From Marinobacterium jannaschii DSM 6295 (lineage in GTDB: Bacteria > Pseudomonadota > Gammaproteobacteria > Pseudomonadales > Balneatricaceae): a stretch of DNA of 60,069 nt. A model generated the notes under the pieces. That model did not search any database and had not been told where the DNA came from. It was given only the letters and a program-made list of their open reading frames with translations. The stretch lies in the NCBI RefSeq assembly GCF_000620085.1, contig NZ_JHVJ01000033.1:1-60069 (forward strand). The letters are read 5' to 3'. Below are positions 27,831-37,732 of this stretch, one piece after another. Made by a program: the position numbers and the translations under genes. How positions within the stretch are numbered: the stretch's first letter is position 1; each line of letters begins with the position of its first letter.

Positions 27831-29423
27831 TCAGCTTGTTCCGGCTGGTTGCTGCGCCAGGCTGATGCCATTCTTGCCGTTGTGCTTGACCCTGTACATT
27901 GCGGTGTCTGCCAGGTGGATCAGCTGATCGATATCGGTCACCGGTTGTTCGGAGCAGGCGATACCGATACAGGCGCCAATATGGATCTCATGCTCTTGCA
28001 GCATAAAAGGGGAGCAGATCCGTTGCAGGGTCTCCTCTGCTGCGCGCTCGGTGACGTTGCTCTCGGTAGTATCATGCATCACCACTACAAACTCATCCCC
28101 GCCATAGCGCGCCACTTCGTCGGTGCTTTTCAGGCCTGACGCAATCCGCTGGGCGACAGCCTGCAGCAGCTGGTCACCGACCGCATGACCATACTGGTCG
28201 TTGACTGACTTAAAGCCGTCCAGGTCGATAAACAGGACTGAGAATGCTCTCTGGCGCTGCAGCAGGTTGCTGAGGGTCTGGCGGATGGCGAGACGGTTTG
28301 GCAGTCCCGTGACCACGTCATGGCGGGCAAGGTGACGGCTGAGCTGTTCGGCCTTTCGCAGCTCGGCGGTCCGCGCCTCAACCCGTTGTTCCAGCTGATC
28401 GCGTCCCAGCTCTACCTGCTGAGACATCTGGTTGAACGCTGTCAGTAACTGGTTGATCTCGGATGCCTGGAACCCGGGCTGGGGTGCGATCGCTTGATGC
28501 CGCTGCTGCTGGGCAATGGCTGCGGCCTTTGTCACCAGCTGACTGACCGGGCGTGAAATTCTGCCTGCCAGCCACCAGCTGGTGGCAAGCGATACAGCCA
28601 GCGCGATCAGGGCAACGATAAGGGTGACGTAGCGTACCTTAAGGGCGTGGCTGTACAGCTCGCTGACCGGCTGGGGCACCATCACGCCCCAGCCGGTGCG
28701 TTCGACGCTGGAAAAGCCAGCGATCATATGGGCATCCACAGCCGGTGAATAGAAGCGCGCTACACCGGTCTCTCCCTGCATCATCCTCTGCACGGCCGGA
28801 ATGGCTGCGATATTGCGGGCGCTTTCCTGCCAGCGTTTGTCCGGGTGGGCCAGTATATTGCCGGCACGATCGACAATGGCGGCATGGCCCAGCTTGCCAA
28901 AGGTGACCGCCTGCTGGATCAGCTGCAGATAGCCGGTGTTCATGGCGGCTATCCAGTAATGCCGGTTCCGGCTCTGGCGTACCAGATAGAGGGTGGGTTC
29001 CGGCAGTGACTCACTTCTGACGTTGCTGATGCGGGTTTGTGCCGAGGCGGAGTCGAATATCTGGGAGTGGCGCAGGTCGTCGGGAAAATACCCGGAATCG
29101 CCGAAGTGTGTGCGCAGGTGGCGCCCCTGAGGGTCGTATTCGCTCATGGCGTGGACGTTGAACTGCAGCAGTAGCTGCTGGAGAGCGGTCTCCGCTGTGC
29201 CGCTGTCCCGGTCGGTTACGGCTGCAAAGACGGCTGTCACATCGATGGCATAGCGGTTGAGTGCGCCCGTAAGGTTTTTAGCGATGAGCAGATGCTTCTC
29301 TTCGACTGCGGCAAACTCTTTATCCAGCGCGGTGTCCGTTGTCCATACGGCAAATATGGCGATTGGAATCAGAACCAGCAGAGTCATAGTTGCGAACAGC
29401 AGTTGGCGTAGAGATAGATTCAT
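27831..29423 (-). CDS. Membrane-bound diguanylate cyclase (sensor-HAMP-GGDEF)
   Basis: The protein has a first membrane span (about residues 7-28), an extracytoplasmic sensor region of about 230 residues (dCache/PAS-like, with GHAAIVDRAGNILAHPD), a second span at about 262-283, a HAMP domain starting GRISRPVSQL, a short coiled coil and a GGDEF domain. The active-site motif RYGGDEF is intact (about 437), so c-di-GMP synthesis is expected. The start is uncertain: the ATG at 29423 puts the first span close to the N-terminus; ATG at 29432 or 29462 and TTG at 29468 are alternatives, none with a good ribosome-binding site. The 180 bp upstream to queG is T-rich on the plus strand. Confidence 0.9.
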   Translation of the reverse strand: MNLSLRQLLFATMTLLVLIPIAIFAVWTTDTALDKEFAAVEEKHLLIAKNLTGALNRYAIDVTAVFAAVTDRDSGTAETALQQLLLQFNVHAMSEYDPQGRHLRTHFGDSGYFPDDLRHSQIFDSASAQTRISNVRSESLPEPTLYLVRQSRNRHYWIAAMNTGYLQLIQQAVTFGKLGHAAIVDRAGNILAHPDKRWQESARNIAAIPAVQRMMQGETGVARFYSPAVDAHMIAGFSSVERTGWGVMVPQPVSELYSHALKVRYVTLIVALIALAVSLATSWWLAGRISRPVSQLVTKAAAIAQQQRHQAIAPQPGFQASEINQLLTAFNQMSQQVELGRDQLEQRVEARTAELRKAEQLSRHLARHDVVTGLPNRLAIRQTLSNLLQRQRAFSVLFIDLDGFKSVNDQYGHAVGDQLLQAVAQRIASGLKSTDEVARYGGDEFVVVMHDTTESNVTERAAEETLQRICSPFMLQEHEIHIGACIGIACSEQPVTDIDQLIHLADTAMYRVKHNGKNGISLAQQPAGTS

Positions 29424-29603
29424 AGGCGGCATAGGTGCTGGTGAGATGTCAGCTTCCAGCATACCCAAAATCAGTCCGCGTTAAAGCAGGATTTGTTTTA
29501 TTTTTGTGTGTGTCTGCTCCTGTGGTTTTTAATGTGTGTTTTAACTTGTTGATTTTAAATTTATTTGTTGTTTGCTCTTGAGTGGGTTCTATGTTTTTCG
29601 GGT

Positions 29604-30734
29604 CTATTTCTGTTTGATTTTTTTAGATCGCTGATGGCTCAGGATCGGTGGCGGGGTATTGCCAGTAGAGGCGTCCAGGCGCTCAAGTGCCCAGAGAATG
29701 TGTTCGCGTACGATCTCTGAAGGGTGCTCCAGGCGGGAGCGTAAGGCCTCTGTTACCGCCTCGCCGCCGTCACTGTTGCCAAGGGCTACGGCGATATTGC
29801 GCAGCCAGCCTTCGTGGCCGGTACGGCGGATCGCCGAACCTTCGGTGTTTTTCAGGAAGGTTTCCTCATCCCAGGCGAAAAGCTCAGTGAGCTGGCGGTT
29901 GTCCAGCCGGTGGCGGGGATGGAAGTCCGCTTCAGCGGTGTCGTTGGAGAAGCGATTCCAGGGACAGATCAGCTGGCAGTCGTCGCAGCCAAAGATCCGG
30001 TTGCCCATCAGGGGGCGCAGCTCTTCCGGGATGCTGCCTTTCAGCTCGATAGTCAGGTAGGAGATGCAGCGGCGGGCATCCAGCACGCCGGGTTGTGGAA
30101 AGGCATTGGTCGGACAGACATCGATACAGGCACTGCAGCGGCCGCAGTGGTTTTCCTGTTCGGGTGGATCGACCGGTAGTGGCAGGTCGATAAAGAGTTC
30201 GGCGAGAAAGAACCAGGATCCTGCCTGGCGGTTAAGGATCAGGCTGTGTTTGCCAGTCCAGCCCAGGCCTGCCTTTTGCGCCAGCGGCCTTTCCAGTATC
30301 GGGGCGCTGTCGACAAAGGCGCGAAACTCCAGCGCCTGGTCCAGGTGCTGCTGTATCCGTTTGCCGAGCTGAGTCAGACGCTTGCGTACCAGTTTGTGGT
30401 AGTCGCGGCCGAGGGTATAGCGGGCGATATAGGCCTTGTCCGGTGAGCTGAGTACTTTGAGGGTGCTGATATCCGGTGGCATGTAATCCATGCGGACACA
30501 GATAATGCGCTGGGTACCGGGCTGCAACTGATCCGGGTGGATGCGCTTCTCAAAGTGGTTGCCGAGATAAGCCATCTCTCCCTGATAACCCCGCGCCAGC
30601 CAGTCACGCAGTCGTGCCTCCTGGTCCGAAAGGTCCGGTTCGGTAATGCCGCATTGCTGAAAGCCGGCTTCCCGGGCCCACTGTTTGATATCGCAGGCAA
30701 GTTGCTGCAGTTGAGATGGTGTCAATTCGGGCAT
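29604..30734 (-). CDS. queG: Epoxyqueuosine reductase
   Basis: The 376-residue cobalamin-dependent enzyme does the last step of queuosine synthesis in tRNA. Two 4Fe-4S motifs are visible, HCGRCSACIDVCPTNAF and FGCDDCQLICPWN, and a C-terminal HEAT-like part after about residue 300. In many Gammaproteobacteria it lies next to nnr-tsaE-amiB-mutL, here on the opposite strand. Confidence 0.96.
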   Translation of the reverse strand: MPELTPSQLQQLACDIKQWAREAGFQQCGITEPDLSDQEARLRDWLARGYQGEMAYLGNHFEKRIHPDQLQPGTQRIICVRMDYMPPDISTLKVLSSPDKAYIARYTLGRDYHKLVRKRLTQLGKRIQQHLDQALEFRAFVDSAPILERPLAQKAGLGWTGKHSLILNRQAGSWFFLAELFIDLPLPVDPPEQENHCGRCSACIDVCPTNAFPQPGVLDARRCISYLTIELKGSIPEELRPLMGNRIFGCDDCQLICPWNRFSNDTAEADFHPRHRLDNRQLTELFAWDEETFLKNTEGSAIRRTGHEGWLRNIAVALGNSDGGEAVTEALRSRLEHPSEIVREHILWALERLDASTGNTPPPILSHQRSKKIKQK

Positions 30735-30744
30735 ACGGCTCCGC

Positions 30745-30775
30745 TTGCCTGATGGCGGCAGGCTTCCTCTATAAT
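30745..30775 (+). promoter_or_regulatory. Probable sigma70 promoter of the nnr cluster
   Basis: TTGCCT (30745-30750) and TATAAT (30770-30775) are 19 bp apart. The -10 covers the in-frame upstream ATG at 30774, which supports the downstream start of nnr at 30801. Confidence 0.55.
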
Positions 30776-30800
30776 GGGGCTATTCTCAGGAGATAAGCTG

Positions 30801-32318
30801 ATGTCTGTCGATAGAACTCTACTTCCCGCGGCATTATACACCGCTGAACAGACCCGTGCGCTGGATCGCACTGCCATTGAACTGGCCGGTATTCCGGGCT
30901 TTCGCCTGATGCAGCGGGCGGGGCGCGCCGCCTTTCAGTTAATACAGCAGTATTACCCGCAATGTCGCAGTCTCAGTATTCTCTGTGGCACCGGTAATAA
31001 CGGTGGCGATGGCTTTGTGGTTGCGGCGCTGGCGCGCCAGCATGGCTACGAGGTGCAGCTGATACTGGTGGGTGGCGAGGATTTTTCCGACCGGCTCAGG
31101 GGCGAGGCGCTGCAGGCCTGGCAACGGATGCTGGAACAGGGTGTCGACGGAGAGCTGTTCTCGGATGAGACGGAGATCGGGGGCGAACTTATCGTTGATG
31201 CGATTCTGGGAACCGGCCTGGGGGGCGAGGTCAGAGGTGTGGCCAGGGCTGCGATCCGGCAGATTAACCGCACGGCAAAACCGGTGCTGGCACTGGATAC
31301 GCCCTCTGGAATCTGCAGTGATAGCGGTGCCGTGCTGGGTGAGGCGGTTGAGGCGGATGCTACGCTCAGTTTTATCGGGCTTAAGCAGGGGCTGATGACC
31401 TATCAGGCGGTGGATTATACCGGCCAGCTGTTTTTCGATGGCCTGCTGGTGCCGGATGAGGTTTTTGAGCAGGTGGCCGTCAGTGCTTTTCGTCTTTCTG
31501 CTGAAGACCTGGCTGAGATCCTGCCGCCGCGCCGCCGCACGGCGCATAAAGGTGATTTTGGCCACCTGCTGGTGGTTGGCGGCGATATCGGTATGGGAGG
31601 CGCGGCGGTGATGGCGGCGGAGGCGGCGTTACGTAGCGGCGCCGGTTTAGTGTCGCTGGCTACCCGGGAGTCTCATGTGGCAGCCTCGCTGATCCGCTGT
31701 CCGGAGGTGATGGTCAAGGCAGTGCGGGGCGCTCAGGATCTGGAACCCTTACTGCAGAAAGCCAGCATGGTGGTTATCGGACCCGGGCTGGGGACTGATG
31801 CCTGGGGCGAACAGCTGCTGAAAGCGGTGCTGGCATCCGGCAAGTCGATGGTGCTGGATGCCGATGCGCTAAACCTGATCGCCTTACATGAATGGGATCT
31901 GGGCGCGGCTGCAGCGTACTCGGTGGTGACGCCTCATCCGGGTGAGGCCGCCCGGCTGGCAGAGCAATCCGTGACGCAGATTCAGCGCGATCGCTTCAAC
32001 AGTGTGCTGGCATTGCAGCAGCGACTGGGCGCAGTGGTATTGCTCAAGGGGGCCGGCACGCTGATTTCTGATGGCGATGCGACCTACCTCTGTGATCGGG
32101 GAAACCCGGGGATGGCGAGCGGCGGCATGGGGGACGTGCTCTCTGGTATTATCGGTGCTTTGGCTGCCCAGGGACTGAGTGCTCTGGATGCGGCGCGTAT
32201 TGGTTGCTATCTTCATGCCTCTGCCGCCGATCTGGCAGCCCATGAGCTGGGCGAACGGGGCATAACGGCAACTGACCTGATAAATCGGGTATCCAGGGTA
32301 AGTAACAGAAAGGTTTGA
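30801..32318 (+). CDS. nnr: Bifunctional NAD(P)H-hydrate epimerase/dehydratase
   Basis: The 505-residue fusion repairs hydrated NAD(P)H. The N-terminal epimerase domain has the GTGNNGGDGFV loop and the metal-binding ILGTGLGG segment. The C-terminal ADP-dependent dehydratase domain has VVTPHPGEAARL and NPGMASGGMGDVLSG. AGGAGA lies 6 bases before the ATG. tsaE follows with one base between stop and start. Confidence 0.96.
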   Translation: MSVDRTLLPAALYTAEQTRALDRTAIELAGIPGFRLMQRAGRAAFQLIQQYYPQCRSLSILCGTGNNGGDGFVVAALARQHGYEVQLILVGGEDFSDRLRGEALQAWQRMLEQGVDGELFSDETEIGGELIVDAILGTGLGGEVRGVARAAIRQINRTAKPVLALDTPSGICSDSGAVLGEAVEADATLSFIGLKQGLMTYQAVDYTGQLFFDGLLVPDEVFEQVAVSAFRLSAEDLAEILPPRRRTAHKGDFGHLLVVGGDIGMGGAAVMAAEAALRSGAGLVSLATRESHVAASLIRCPEVMVKAVRGAQDLEPLLQKASMVVIGPGLGTDAWGEQLLKAVLASGKSMVLDADALNLIALHEWDLGAAAAYSVVTPHPGEAARLAEQSVTQIQRDRFNSVLALQQRLGAVVLLKGAGTLISDGDATYLCDRGNPGMASGGMGDVLSGIIGALAAQGLSALDAARIGCYLHASAADLAAHELGERGITATDLINRVSRVSNRKV

Positions 32319-32319
32319 A

Positions 32320-32781
32320 GTGACGGAATTTCAGTACAGTGCAGCGGATGAGGCTGCAATGATCGCGTTTGGTAAGCGCCTTGCCGCAGTGACTCTGGGG
32401 CGTGGTGTGGTGTTTCTGCAAGGTGATCTGGGGATGGGCAAGACCACCCTTTGTCGTGGCGTGCTGCAGGGCTTTGGCCATAAAGGTGCGGTTAAGAGCC
32501 CGACCTATACGCTGGTGGAACCCTATGAGCTGGCTGAGCATCAGGTCTATCACTTTGACCTTTACCGTCTCTCCGATCCGGAAGAGCTGGAATATCTTGG
32601 TATTCGCGATTACTTTGATGAACGGGCATTATGCCTGATTGAATGGCCTGACCGGGGGGCGGGAGTACTGCCCCAGCCCGATCTGGAAATCTATTTGGAT
32701 ATAGAAGGGCAGGGCCGCAGTATTCGCTGGCTGGCGCATACCGAATACGGTGTGCAGCTGGCTGAAGAACTTAATCGCTGA
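32320..32781 (+). CDS. tsaE: tRNA t6A37 synthesis ATPase TsaE
   Basis: The 153-residue P-loop protein (GDLGMGKTT, 35-43) has the family motifs SPTYTLVEPYE and HFDLYRL, then IEWPDR. It works with TsaB and TsaD in threonylcarbamoylation of A37 in ANN-decoding tRNAs. It starts with GTG directly after nnr, so coupling is likely. Confidence 0.96.
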   Translation: MTEFQYSAADEAAMIAFGKRLAAVTLGRGVVFLQGDLGMGKTTLCRGVLQGFGHKGAVKSPTYTLVEPYELAEHQVYHFDLYRLSDPEELEYLGIRDYFDERALCLIEWPDRGAGVLPQPDLEIYLDIEGQGRSIRWLAHTEYGVQLAEELNR

Positions 32782-32804
32782 AGAGACAGAGAAAAACTTT
32801 CCGG

Positions 32805-34511
32805 ATGTCAGGTTCTTTAAGACGAAGTTCCCTATGGATTGCACTGGCCTTCTGGCTGATGAGTGCGTTGGTGCAGGCCGCGGAGGTTCGCAATGTCCGC
32901 ATGTGGCTGGCGCCGGACAACACCCGCCTGGTGTTTGATCTCAGCGGACCGGTGAAACACAAGATCTTTACTCTTTCCAATCCTGACCGGATCGTGCTGG
33001 ACCTGAAGTCCAGCCGTCTCAATACTTCACTGTCTAAGGTAAACCTCGGGAAAAGTGCCATCCGTGGTTTGCGCAGTGCTGCCAAGGGTAAAGACCTGCG
33101 TATCGTGCTGGATATGAAGCGCCGGGTAAGGCCCAAGAGCTTCGATCTGAAACCGAACGATCAGTATGGCCACCGCCTGGTGCTGGATCTGTTTAATGGC
33201 GGCTCCGGCAGCGCTGCGGTGAAAAAAGCGATCACGCCTAAAGCCGCCAACGGCCGACGCGATATTGTCATCGCCATCGATGCAGGGCACGGTGGCGAAG
33301 ACCCGGGAGCCTTAGGGCCGGGGCGGGTCAAGGAAAAAGTTGTGGTACTGGCTATCGCCAAAGAGCTGAAACGGCTACTGGATGCCGAGCCCGGCTATAA
33401 AGGCCGGCTGACCCGCAGCGGCGATTACTATATCAGCTTGCGGGGGCGCACTAAGGCGGCCCGTCAGTCGAATGCCGATCTGTTCGTGTCCATTCACGCG
33501 GATGCCTTCAAGGATAAGCGGGCCAAGGGAGCCTCGGTCTGGGTGTTGTCACCCCGGGGTGCGACCAGTGAAGTCGGTCGCTGGCTGGCGCGCAAGGAAA
33601 ACAGTACCGATCTGATTGGTGGGGTCGGTAGCGTGAGCCTTGAGGATAAGGATGATGTGCTGGCCGGTGTTCTGCTGGATATGTCGATGACGGCAAGCCG
33701 TGCAGACAGTCGCGTGGTTGCCAAGCATATCCACAAAAATATCAGCCGCTTTGCCAAAATGCATAAGCCCTTTGTGGAACAGGCCGGATTCGTAGTGCTG
33801 AAATCTCCGGATATCCCCTCGATTCTGGTTGAAACCGGCTTTATCTCCAACCCGGATGAAGCGCGGAAGCTGAAGAGCCGCAGTTATCAGCGCAAGATGG
33901 CTAAGGCGATCTTCGCCGGTATCAAGGCGCATTTTAAAACCCGACCGCCACAGGCGACTGTTATTGCGAATACCGGCCCGTCTGCGGGCGAAACCAAATC
34001 GCGTTACAAAGTGGTGCGGGGGGACTCGCTGGGAGGGATTGCGGCCCGGCATGGTATGAGTATTGCCGCCTTACGAAAGCTGAATAACCTGAAGACGGAT
34101 GTTATCCGCATCGGCCAGGTGCTGAACGTAGCTGAAACCGCCGCAGTTAAGCCGGTTGCGTCTCCGGTTGTTCAGCTGTCGCATTACAAGGTTGTGTCCG
34201 GTGACTCACTGGGCGGGATTGCTGCCCGGCACGGCATCAGTGTTGCGTCCCTGCGCAAGCTTAACGGTCTGCGCAGCGATGTTATCCGCGTCGGCCAGAC
34301 GCTTAAAGTGCGGCCGGGGCCTGTGCAGCTGGCAAAGGTGAGCCCGGCTGAGGTGCGCAAAAAACCGGTGCGCTACAAAGTCTCCCGCGGCGATACCCTG
34401 GGTGTGATTGCCGCGCGAAACGGTGTTAGTGTTAAAGCGATACGCAAAGAGAATCGTTTGCGAAACGATGTCATCCGAGTCGGGCAGGTATTGCGTATAC
34501 CTGCCAGCTGA
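32805..34511 (+). CDS. amiB: N-acetylmuramoyl-L-alanine amidase with three LysM domains
   Basis: The 568-residue periplasmic hydrolase cuts peptide stems from peptidoglycan during cell separation. It has a signal peptide (about 1-25), an AMIN domain (about 26-125, septal ring binding), an Amidase_3 domain (about 150-378) with IAIDAGHGGEDPGA, RSGDYYISL and VSIHADAF, then three LysM repeats (about 400-443, 460-503, 523-567), each of the form YKV..GD(S/T)LG.IAAR.G. Repeats 1 and 2 are unusually similar to each other. Zn ligands are the His of AGHGG, a Glu and the His of SIHAD. Confidence 0.96.
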   Translation: MSGSLRRSSLWIALAFWLMSALVQAAEVRNVRMWLAPDNTRLVFDLSGPVKHKIFTLSNPDRIVLDLKSSRLNTSLSKVNLGKSAIRGLRSAAKGKDLRIVLDMKRRVRPKSFDLKPNDQYGHRLVLDLFNGGSGSAAVKKAITPKAANGRRDIVIAIDAGHGGEDPGALGPGRVKEKVVVLAIAKELKRLLDAEPGYKGRLTRSGDYYISLRGRTKAARQSNADLFVSIHADAFKDKRAKGASVWVLSPRGATSEVGRWLARKENSTDLIGGVGSVSLEDKDDVLAGVLLDMSMTASRADSRVVAKHIHKNISRFAKMHKPFVEQAGFVVLKSPDIPSILVETGFISNPDEARKLKSRSYQRKMAKAIFAGIKAHFKTRPPQATVIANTGPSAGETKSRYKVVRGDSLGGIAARHGMSIAALRKLNNLKTDVIRIGQVLNVAETAAVKPVASPVVQLSHYKVVSGDSLGGIAARHGISVASLRKLNGLRSDVIRVGQTLKVRPGPVQLAKVSPAEVRKKPVRYKVSRGDTLGVIAARNGVSVKAIRKENRLRNDVIRVGQVLRIPAS

Positions 34512-34525
34512 ATCTGGAATCTTAA

Positions 34526-36420
34526 ATGTCCCGAATCCAATTACTATCGCCGCGACTGGCTAACCAGATCGCGGCAGGCGAGGTTGTAGAGCGGCCCGCC
34601 TCCGTTATCAAGGAGATGCTGGAAAACAGTATCGATGCCGGCGCGCGACGGGTTGATGTCGAAGTCGAGCAGGGTGGCATGAAGCTGATGCGGATCCGCG
34701 ATGATGGTTCGGGTATCGATAAGGATGACCTGCCACTGGCCCTGAGCCGTCACGCCACCTCAAAATCCGTGAACTGGAAGACCTGGAGGCGGTGGGCAGC
34801 CTGGGATTCAGGGGGGAGGCGCTGGCGTCGATCAGTTCTGTCTCCCGACTGACGCTGAGTTCCAGGTCGGTCGGCGCTGAAAGTGGCTGGCAGGTGGTCA
34901 CCGAAGGGCGAGATATGGAGGCTTCAGTGTCGCCGTCGTCGCAGCCGCAGGGGACCAGTGTCGAAGTGCGGGATCTGTTCTTCAACACCCCGGCACGACG
35001 CAAGTTCATGAAGACTGAGCGCACCGAGTTCAAGCATCTGGAAGAGGTGGTTAAGCGACTGGCGCTGAGCCGCTTTGATGTCGCCTTCAGTCTGCGTCAC
35101 AACGCCAAGATGATCCATCAGCTGAGGGTTGCCAGCAGTGAGCTGGAGATGGAACGCCGTATCGCAGCGCTCTGTGGTTCCGCCTTTATTGATAATGCCC
35201 TGCGGGTGAATGTCGCGGCGGAGGCGTCGGGCCTGCGTCTGTCTGGCTGGATGGGGATGCCGACCTTCTCCCGTGGCCAGGCCGATATGCAGTACTTCTT
35301 CGTCAATAACCGCATTATCCGCGATAAGGTGGTTAATCACGCTATCCGCCAGGCCTATGAGGACGTGCTCTATCACGGCCGTCACCCGGCCTATGTGCTC
35401 TATCTGGAGCTGGATCCGGCGCTGGTGGATGTCAATGTACACCCGACCAAGCATGAAGTGCGTTTTCGCGAGAGCCGGCTGGTGCATGATTTCCTGTTCC
35501 GTACCCTGCATCGGGTGATTGCCGATGCGCGACCACAAGATCAGCTGGAAACTCCGGAAACCGTCTCTCCCGGGCATTCCGAGATGCAACTGAACTCAGC
35601 CCCCGGTCAGCTGGCCAGCGAGAATAGTTTTGAGCAGGGGCGCATGGCACTGCATCCGCAGCGTCCTGCGACCAGTCAGCACTCTGCCGGTGAAGTGCGC
35701 GAACAGATCAGTGCCTATGGCAACTTACATACTGCCGAGGCTGCCACTGGCATGGCTGCAGGTGGTGCTGGCGGTCTGAGTGGCTTTCGCCCTCAGCTGG
35801 CTGCGCCGCCGATGCCTGAGATCAGCGCTGAGGAGTGCCCGCCGCTGGGCTTTGCTGTGGCGCAGCTGCACGGCGTCTACATCCTGTCACAGAATGATAA
35901 GGGGCTGGTGGTGGTGGATATGCATGCCGCCCATGAACGTATCGTGTATGAGCGGATGAAGGCGGCCTGGGAAAATGATGCGATTCGCAGTCAGCCCTTA
36001 CTGGTGCCGGTCAGTATGGCGGTGAGCAGCGGTGAGGCGGACTGTGCGGAGGAGCAGCGCGACACCTTCAGCCAGCTGGGGATAGAGATTAACCGCCTGG
36101 GTGAAGAGACGCTGGTGATCCGCCAGGTGCCGGTGGCGCTGGCGAAGGCGGATGCGGAAAAGCTGATCCGTGGCATGCTGACCGATATGATGGCCTATGG
36201 CAGCAGCTCGCGGGTGAGGCAGCATATTAATGAACTGTTGGGCACCATGGCCTGTCACGGTGCTGTACGAGCCAATCGCCAGCTGAGTCTGCAGGAGATG
36301 AATGCACTGTTGCGGGATATGGAGCAAACCGAGCGCAGCGGCCAATGTAACCATGGGCGTCCCACCTGGACCCAGATGACAATGAATGATCTCGATAAGC
36401 TGTTTATGCGGGGGCAGTAA
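34526..36420 (+). pseudogene. mutL: mutL with a one-base frameshift in an A tract
   Basis: MutL is the ATPase linking mismatch recognition by MutS to downstream repair. The ATPase motifs are read in two frames. Frame 1 (34526-34852) carries [20 protein letters not shown] and ALSRHATSK, then diverges and stops. The other frame picks up at about 34766 with [19 protein letters not shown] and runs to 36420 through [11 protein letters not shown] to the C-terminal [10 protein letters not shown]. Adding one base in the A run at 34762-34765 (AAAA to AAAAA) restores a 631-residue protein of normal length, with SKIRELEDL at the join. The rest is intact, so the change is recent or a base-calling error. 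If real, the strain would be a mutator. The ribosome-binding region and the order amiB-mutL-miaA are normal. Confidence 0.93.
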
Positions 36421-36424
36421 ATAA

Positions 36425-37363
36425 GTGACTAATACGCAGTTACCGGTGGTATTCCTGATGGGGCCAACCGCCTCAGGCAAGACTGACCTGGCGATGAAAC
36501 TCTATGATCGGCTGCCCTGTGAGATCGTCAGTGTGGATTCGGCGATGATCTACCGTGATATGAATATCGGTACCGCCAAACCCGATGCCGAGATGCTGGC
36601 GCAGTACCCGCACCGTCTGATTGACCTGCGTGACCCGGCAGAGGCTTACTCAGCCGCTGACTTTCGTCAGGATGCCTTGCGGGAGATCGCAGAGATCCAT
36701 GCCGGGGGGCGGATTCCGATCCTGACCGGCGGCACCATGATGTATTTTCATGCGCTGCAGAATGGCCTGGCCCGGTTGCCGGAAGCTAATCCTCTGATTC
36801 GGCAGCGCCTGCTGGATCAGGCCTCAGCTGAGGGCTGGGCGGCGCTTCACGCCCGCCTTGCCGAGGTGGACCCGGCATCAGCGCAGCGCCTGAATCCTAA
36901 TGATTCGCAGCGCCTGCAGCGTGCGCTCGAGGTTTACGAGGTCACCGGCCGGCCGATGAGTGAGCTCTGGGCCGAGCAGGAAAAGCAGAAACTACCCTAT
37001 CCGGTGGTGCCGATGGCGGTGATGCCTGCCGAGCGCAGCGAGCTGCACCAGCGAATTGAGCAGCGCTTCGATATCATGCTGGGGCAGGGCTTTGAGGAAG
37101 AGGTTCGGGCGCTGTGGCAGCGGGGAGACCTGAATCTGCAGATGCCGTCCGTGCGCTGCGTCGGTTATCGTCAGATGTGGGAGTATTTTCAGGGTGACTG
37201 GGACTATGGCACTATGCGCTTTAAGGGCGTGGTAGCTACCCGTCAGCTGGCCAAGCGACAGCTAACCTGGCTGCGCAGCTGGCAGGATCTGAACTGGTTG
37301 GATACACATGACCCGAATATTGTTGCTAAAGCCTTGAAATTGATAGAGCCAGTCATTATATAA
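36425..37363 (+). CDS. miaA: tRNA dimethylallyltransferase
   Basis: The 312-residue enzyme adds dimethylallyl to A37 of UNN-decoding tRNAs. The P-loop GPTASGKT is at 13-20, followed by [18 protein letters not shown] and [13 protein letters not shown] start 5 bases after mutL. Its isoprenoid donor depends on the MEP pathway, whose ispG gene is missing from its common place in this window. Confidence 0.97.
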   Translation: MTNTQLPVVFLMGPTASGKTDLAMKLYDRLPCEIVSVDSAMIYRDMNIGTAKPDAEMLAQYPHRLIDLRDPAEAYSAADFRQDALREIAEIHAGGRIPILTGGTMMYFHALQNGLARLPEANPLIRQRLLDQASAEGWAALHARLAEVDPASAQRLNPNDSQRLQRALEVYEVTGRPMSELWAEQEKQKLPYPVVPMAVMPAERSELHQRIEQRFDIMLGQGFEEEVRALWQRGDLNLQMPSVRCVGYRQMWEYFQGDWDYGTMRFKGVVATRQLAKRQLTWLRSWQDLNWLDTHDPNIVAKALKLIEPVII

Positions 37364-37445
37364 TGTCCTGCTGGCCTGTTTTGTGCACCTGCTGCTATGT
37401 TTAAGCTGTAGGCAGAAAATCGGGCAGGCTGAAAACTATAAATAA

Positions 37446-37724
<279 letters not shown>

Positions 37725-37732
37725 GGTAATCA

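Noticed and set aside
34756-34775. Programmed frameshifting in mutL
   Set aside because: Four A bases with no visible stimulator are a poor slippery site, and mutL is not known to use one; a mutation or read error is simpler, though not excluded.
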